Assembly: GCA_943329925.2 (NCBI GenBank)
Contig: CALQFT020000006.1
Span: 1 to 50,262 of the forward strand
Length of the DNA stretch: 50,262 bases
Source of the DNA: Opitutus sp. GAS368
GTDB lineage: Bacteria; Verrucomicrobiota; Verrucomicrobiia; Chthoniobacterales; Chthoniobacteraceae
Reading direction: 5' to 3'
Part shown: positions 46,643-50,262 of the stretch, piece by piece
Position numbering within the stretch: position 1 is the first letter of the stretch
How the letters are laid out: every line of letters starts with the position of its first letter
The notes under the pieces: model-generated
The model's input: the letters and a program-made list of their open reading frames with translations, nothing else
Database searches by the model: none
What the model was told of the DNA's origin: nothing
Position numbers and translations under genes: made by a program

Positions 46643-46969
46643 GGCAGACGAAACAATTGGGTAATTGGGATTTCTCGCAGACCCACACAATCAAGTCACC
46701 ACTGTTTCATTGGAAAACACAAACACTAGGAGAGCTGCGGAGTGGTGTTTGTGTAAAAAAATGCGTAGTTAGTGCCATTTCCTTATCAAGATCAACGCCT
46801 TGCAAATCTTGAAGAGGAGTAGAAACGTGAGGCGGTGTTTGTTTGCTGGGGGTGATATTGTGGTAAATCTGTAAAAATGTAGAGTTAGTGCGTACTGAGG
46901 ATTGACATAGATGCCACCACTTCTATGATCCCGCTCCCCTTTTTACGTCCACCCTGAAGAGTTTGAGTT
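46643..46969. other. Intergenic region upstream of rpmH with repeats and a promoter
   Basis: This 327-nt stretch has no gene. It holds an inverted repeat ACACAAACAC/GTGTTTGTGT (46717-46726 and 46745-46754), a 19-bp imperfect direct repeat AAAAATG-xxx-AGTTAGTGC-like (46757-46775 and 46873-46891, 16 of 19 matching), and the rpmH promoter. I found no consensus DnaA box in it. Confidence 0.55.
46902..46929 (+). promoter_or_regulatory. Sigma70-type promoter of rpmH
   Basis: A perfect -35 TTGACA (46902-46907) and a near-perfect -10 TATGAT (46924-46929) are separated by 16 nt. Transcription would begin near 46936, about 34 nt before the rpmH ATG. It probably drives rpmH and perhaps rnpA-yidD-yidC-jag. 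Confidence 0.75.
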
Positions 46970-47242
46970 ATGAAACGCACTTACCAGCCCTCCAAGCGCA
47001 CCCGGAAACAACAATTTGGCTTTCGTACCCGTATGAAAACCAAGAACGGCCGCGCGATTTTGTCCCGCCGCCGCCAACAGGGCCGCAAGCGCTTGCTCCC
47101 CAAGGGCGTGGAAATTCACTTTGAGCGTCAGATGGACCAGCACAATAATGCGGCCAAGGCGTTGGCGTTGCGCAAGCAGCGTAGGGCGACTTTGCGTGCT
47201 GCGACGAAAGTAGTGCGCGCAGCGGCCCACAAGGTGGCCTAG
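46970..47242 (+). CDS. rpmH: Ribosomal protein bL34 with C-terminal extension
   Basis: The first 46 residues are a textbook bL34 ([42 protein letters not shown]). The usual family length is 44-50 residues, but this reading frame continues for 44 more, giving a 90-residue protein. The extension is basic and likely helical ([22 protein letters not shown]). bL34 binds 23S rRNA near the tunnel side of the large subunit. It is the first gene of the conserved rpmH-rnpA-yidD-yidC cluster. There is no Shine-Dalgarno sequence. Confidence 0.93.
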   Translation: MKRTYQPSKRTRKQQFGFRTRMKTKNGRAILSRRRQQGRKRLLPKGVEIHFERQMDQHNNAAKALALRKQRRATLRAATKVVRAAAHKVA

Positions 47243-47313
47243 TCTGCAACCCGGAGCCGCCTGCCAAGTCGCAGGCCGTAGCGCCGGGTGCCATTGAGTT
47301 TAGATGGGTGAGC

Positions 47314-47330
47314 GGGCGATTTTCGCCCCT
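47314..47330 (+). terminator. Possible attenuator or weak terminator between rpmH and rnpA
   Basis: GGGCGA-TTT-TCGCCC forms a tight 6-bp hairpin followed by a pyrimidine stretch (CTCTCTCTTTG). A second hairpin, GCCTGC-CAAGTC-GCAGGC (47259-47276), precedes it. Together they may lower transcription of rnpA relative to rpmH. Confidence 0.35.
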
Positions 47331-47413
47331 CTCTCTTTGCTCTGTCTTAGAGGTTCAAGCTCAACGGGTTCTTCCCACAGTATTTAGCTGGTTTACCTCT
47401 GCCGCCTCGGCCC

Positions 47414-47782
47414 ATGGAATGCGCTCCCCAAAAACCCGCGAGGTTGAAGCGTTCTGGCGACTTTCGCAGGGTGCGTGAGCAGGGCGCTTCTTTTAGTGGC
47501 CGCTGGCTGGTGTTGGGCGTTTGGCGGCCGGTAGATCCCGAGTACGCAGGGCCGATGGAACCTCGCTTTGGCGTGGTGACCTCTCGCAAGGTCGGCGGCG
47601 CGGTGGTGCGCAACCGAGTTCGCCGCCGCATCCGGCACATTCAGCAAGCGCAATACCCTCTTGTACGCGGAACTTTTTGGTGCGTGACTGTGGCGCGTTT
47701 TAGGGCGGCGAGCGCCTCTTTTGCGGAATTAGACGCGGAGTGGCGCAAACTGGCGAAACGGGCGGGGGTGTTGCAGGCATGA
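47414..47782 (+). CDS. rnpA: Ribonuclease P protein component
   Basis: A 122-residue basic protein with the RNase P protein fold: the N-terminal RLKRSGDFRRVREQG and the RNA-binding signature RFGVVTSRKVGGAVVRNRVRRRIR (core SRKVGGAVVRNR). It assists the RnpB RNA in removing 5' leaders from precursor tRNAs. The position after rpmH is conserved across bacteria. The 171-nt gap after rpmH is longer than in many genomes. Its stop overlaps the yidD start by 4 nt. Confidence 0.93.
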   Translation: MECAPQKPARLKRSGDFRRVREQGASFSGRWLVLGVWRPVDPEYAGPMEPRFGVVTSRKVGGAVVRNRVRRRIRHIQQAQYPLVRGTFWCVTVARFRAASASFAELDAEWRKLAKRAGVLQA

Positions 47783-48060
47783 GGACGTTTCTGTGCACGT
47801 TGATTAAGGCGGCCCTCCGCAGTTATCAGGTGGTGATTTCTCCGCTTTTACATTGGATCGGCGGCCCTGGAAGCGGGTGTCGCTTTGAACCCAGCTGCTC
47901 GCGATACTGTCTGGATGCTGTGGAGCAACACGGTGCACGGCATGGCCTTTACTTGGGGGCGCGGCGCTTGGTGCGTTGCCATCCCTGGGGCGGCTCGGGG
48001 CTGGATCCTGTGCCAGGGGCGGGAACTCCTTCGGGAAATGTTGGCTCAAAGGCTCGTTAA
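47779..48060 (+). CDS. yidD: Membrane protein insertion efficiency factor YidD
   Basis: The track start (47740) lies within rnpA; the ATG at 47779, which overlaps the rnpA stop (ATGA), gives 93 residues starting MRTFLCTLIKAAL. An amphipathic N-terminal helix is followed by the family motif CRFEPSCSRYCLDAVEQHG and by GLYLGARRLVRCHPWGGSGLDPVP. It binds the inner face of the membrane and assists YidC-dependent insertion. Its C-terminus is slightly longer than the core. Confidence 0.92.
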   Translation: MRTFLCTLIKAALRSYQVVISPLLHWIGGPGSGCRFEPSCSRYCLDAVEQHGARHGLYLGARRLVRCHPWGGSGLDPVPGAGTPSGNVGSKAR

Positions 48061-48081
48061 CTTACATTCTACATTTTTATT

Positions 48082-49830
48082 ATGGATCGAACTGGAAAAA
48101 TTGGGATCGCCTTGTCGATTGTCGTCTTGGTGGTATGGCAGGTGTTTTACTCCAAACAAATGGAGCAAGCACTTGTGGTGCAGGAGCATGCGGCTCAGGT
48201 GGCCGCCGCGAATAACGCAACTTCCCCCGTCGAAGGGAAGGCTGCACCCATCCTCCCGGCAACTCCGCCAGTTGCCGTCATAACGCCTTCCGTACCAGTT
48301 GTTCAGATTGCGCCTTCGGCAACTGCAATTCCCAAGGTGTTGGAGAAATTCAAAAGCAAGGAAGTCGAGTGGACTTTCTCCAATCTGGGCGGCGGAGTGG
48401 AGCGCGCTGAGCTCCTCAATCATCGGGCCGAGGGGGAAAAGTGCGTTGTGCTCAACGAATTCGGCGGCATCCCTATCGGGGCTCTCACTGAGACCTTTGA
48501 GGTGGCGGTGCTGGAACCTTTTGAGACGGAAGTCGCACAGGATCGCAAAAGCATCACCTTCCGCCGGACGGACAACCGGCAGTTCACCATCGAAAAGCGC
48601 TTCCTCCTTCCGCAAGCCGAGCAGAAGGGCGCTGCAGGCTTCCAGCTTGAACTGGAAGTCCGCTTCAAGAACAACGGTTCGGCGCCCCTCACCGTGCCCT
48701 CCTACGCCATTCGCGCAGGCTCCGCCTCGCCGTTGCACCTCAATGACCAGCCTCTTTACACCGGATTCAACCGCTCCAATGCCGGTGATACTAAGTACAC
48801 GGACATCAACTGGTTTGAAGGTGGCGGCTTTCTCGGCATTGGTAAGAGTGCGCGCCCGACGTATTCCGAATCCGGTCAGATTAATTGGGTGGGTGTCACC
48901 AGCCAGTATTACAGCACGTTACTCACGCCGCTGGGGGATGTTGCCTCTGAAGCGTTGGCCCGGCGCTTTCTGGTTCCCGTCGCCGACTGGGAATCCAGCG
49001 GTCGGGTAGGTGCTGGGGTTGTCCCGTTTGCCATCGACGGGGCGCTGCGTTTTCCTGCCAGCGTGCTGGAGCCGGGTAAGGAAGTGATACGCAAGTTTTC
49101 AGTGTACGCCGGTCCGCGGGAGTTTGATATGCTTAAGGAGTTGGGAGCCGGCCAAGAGCAGCTGTTGGACTTCGGTATGTTTGGATTTGTGAGTAAGATC
49201 CTGTTGGCCTCGATGTTGTGGTTGCACGGAATTCTCGGTTCGTACGCCGGGGCGATTATCGTACTCACGCTGGTGATTAAGTCCCTTCTGTGGCCGTTGC
49301 AAAATAAGTCCACAGCATCGATGAAAAAAATGCAGGCGTTGCAGCCCAAGATGACCGTACTCAAGGAGAAGTACAGCGACGATCCGCAGCGCATGAATCA
49401 GGAGTTGATGGCCTTGTACAAAAAGCACGGGGTCAATCCCATGGCTGGTTGCCTGCCTATGTTTGTTCAAATCCCGATCTTTTTCGGCTTCTACAACATG
49501 CTGGGCAAAGCGGTGGAGCTGCGTAACAGTCCGTTTTTGTGGGTGCACGATCTTTCCCAGCCCGACACGGTGGCCATCTTCGCGGGTTATCCGGTCAACG
49601 TGCTGCCCTTGATCATGGCGGTTACCATGTTCCTGCAAATGCAGCTCTCGCCCAAGACTGGGGATCCCATGCAGCAGCGGCTTTTCATGTTCATGCCGTT
49701 AATTTTCGTGATGTTCTGTTACAACCAAGCCTCCGGGTTGGCCTTGTATTGGACCGTGCAGAACATATTCACCATCGCCCAGTTGCTGATCACCAATCGC
49801 AAGCAGCGCGAAGGCTTGCAGGCGAGCTAA
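48082..49830 (+). CDS. yidC: Membrane protein insertase YidC
   Basis: A 582-residue insertase of the Gram-negative type. TM1 is at about 7-23 (IGIALSIVVLVVWQVFY), followed by a Pro/Val linker and a large periplasmic beta-sandwich domain (about 95-355). The conserved C-terminal core (about 360-575) has five TM segments and starts at GFVSKILLASMLWLHG. The hydrophilic-groove basic residue is Lys in LVIKSLLWPLQ, where E. coli has Arg, and the cytoplasmic hairpin follows (KKMQALQPKMTVLKEKY, with DPQRMNQELMALYKKHGVNP). It inserts inner-membrane proteins alone or with SecYEG. A two-membrane cell envelope is implied by the periplasmic domain. Confidence 0.95.
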   Translation: MDRTGKIGIALSIVVLVVWQVFYSKQMEQALVVQEHAAQVAAANNATSPVEGKAAPILPATPPVAVITPSVPVVQIAPSATAIPKVLEKFKSKEVEWTFSNLGGGVERAELLNHRAEGEKCVVLNEFGGIPIGALTETFEVAVLEPFETEVAQDRKSITFRRTDNRQFTIEKRFLLPQAEQKGAAGFQLELEVRFKNNGSAPLTVPSYAIRAGSASPLHLNDQPLYTGFNRSNAGDTKYTDINWFEGGGFLGIGKSARPTYSESGQINWVGVTSQYYSTLLTPLGDVASEALARRFLVPVADWESSGRVGAGVVPFAIDGALRFPASVLEPGKEVIRKFSVYAGPREFDMLKELGAGQEQLLDFGMFGFVSKILLASMLWLHGILGSYAGAIIVLTLVIKSLLWPLQNKSTASMKKMQALQPKMTVLKEKYSDDPQRMNQELMALYKKHGVNPMAGCLPMFVQIPIFFGFYNMLGKAVELRNSPFLWVHDLSQPDTVAIFAGYPVNVLPLIMAVTMFLQMQLSPKTGDPMQQRLFMFMPLIFVMFCYNQASGLALYWTVQNIFTIAQLLITNRKQREGLQAS

Positions 49831-49873
49831 CTTCGGCGCAATCATACGTCGACGTGGAAAGGCGTCTGCATTT

Positions 49874-50262
49874 ATGAATTTGGACCCTCGAGAAACCTTG
49901 GAAACGATGCTCAGCTTGCTGGGTTTCTTTTGTCAGGTGGAAGAAACCCGGACGGAGAACTCTATTACACTGCAAGTGTATAGCGCGGAGAAGGATCGTC
50001 TCATCGGACGGGACGGACACGTGCTGGAGGAAATTCAAATCCTGCTCAACCGCATGCTGCAGGCTCAGGAAAACGACGCCCCAAAAATCCAAGTGGACGT
50101 TGAACATTACCGGGCCATGCAGGAGCACGAGTTGGTCGCGCGCATCCGAAATTTAGCCGATACCGTCCGCCGCACAGGCACTCCCTTGGAGCTGGAGCCC
50201 ATGAATGCCTACGAGCGGCGCCTGATCCATAACGCGTTCGCCGAGGATCCCGAAATCACCAC
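49874..50262 (+). CDS. jag: Jag/KhpB-like KH-R3H RNA-binding protein (3' end outside window)
   Basis: The reading frame starts at ATG 49874, 43 nt after yidC, and stays open to the window edge (129 residues). A KH domain carries the loop IGRDGHVLEEIQILLNR (GxxG core GRDG, residues 45-48). An R3H domain begins near residue 85 with DTVRRTGTPLELEPMNAYERRLIHNAF, and its R-x3-H core is RRLIH. Unlike Jag of Firmicutes, there is no long N-terminal Jag_N domain before the KH domain. The family binds RNA and affects cell division and elongation in some bacteria. The ORF track omits it because it is truncated. Confidence 0.88.
   Translation, partial: MNLDPRETLETMLSLLGFFCQVEETRTENSITLQVYSAEKDRLIGRDGHVLEEIQILLNRMLQAQENDAPKIQVDVEHYRAMQEHELVARIRNLADTVRRTGTPLELEPMNAYERRLIHNAFAEDPEIT

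Noticed and set aside
46643-46969. Chromosomal origin (oriC) upstream of rpmH
   Set aside because: No consensus DnaA boxes, no dnaA gene and no AT-rich 13-mers are visible; gene context alone is not enough.

Overview
The window looks like chromosomal DNA of a free-living, respiring bacterium of the Planctomycetota-Verrucomicrobiota-Chlamydiota group, most likely Verrucomicrobiota. The main reason is three sets of the secreted cytochrome c/DUF1549/DUF1553 plus DUF1501 protein pairs, families that are greatly expanded in Planctomycetota and Verrucomicrobiota. Other support comes from a complete core gene order (rpmH-rnpA-yidD-yidC-jag), a complex I operon, many Tat or Sec signal peptides, and start codons that almost never have a Shine-Dalgarno sequence. 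The phylum is an inference; there is no rRNA in the window. I see no insertion sequence, prophage, CRISPR array, tRNA or rRNA.

Region 1 (1-1.7 kb): the tail of an unrecognised gene, then a secreted SGNH/GDSL hydrolase on the + strand.

Region 2 (1.8-18.2 kb): ten genes, all on the minus strand and almost touching (gaps from -4 to 72 nt), which I read as one catabolic operon. From its promoter end it encodes a GntR/FCD repressor, two consecutive pairs of PSCyt1-DUF1549-DUF1553 protein and DUF1501 protein, a DoeB/aspartoacylase-like zinc deacylase, an MFS transporter, a secreted alpha/beta hydrolase, an M81 (MlrC-like) metallopeptidase and an enolase-superfamily dehydratase/racemase. A perfect 12-bp palindrome, ACTGTATACAGT, of the type bound by FCD-family GntR regulators lies just upstream of the repressor gene. 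The substrate is unknown; an acyl-amino or sugar-acid compound fits the enzyme set.

Region 3 (18.5-21.7 kb): a divergent secreted NHL-repeat beta-propeller, a long inverted repeat, and an ABC-F ATPase (uup).

Region 4 (21.8-34.6 kb): complex I genes nuoD, nuoE-F (fused), G, H, I, J, K, L, M, N on the minus strand. nuoA, nuoB and nuoC are not here. A small lipoprotein gene sits between nuoD and nuoEF. A canonical Rex operator, TTGTGAAATGTTTCACAA, lies 73 bp upstream of nuoD, so the operon is probably controlled by the NADH/NAD+ ratio.

Region 5 (34.8-44.2 kb): a metallophosphoesterase, then a second PSCyt1-type cluster: DUF1501, a Pro/Ala-rich PPC-type surface protein, a DUF1549/DUF1553 protein and a cytochrome c/WD40 protein.

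Region 6 (44.3-50.3 kb): an M20 peptidase, a CvpA-like membrane protein, and the rpmH (with an unusual C-terminal extension), rnpA, yidD, yidC, jag cluster, preceded by a strong sigma70-type promoter. This cluster links ribosome biogenesis, tRNA processing and membrane protein insertion.
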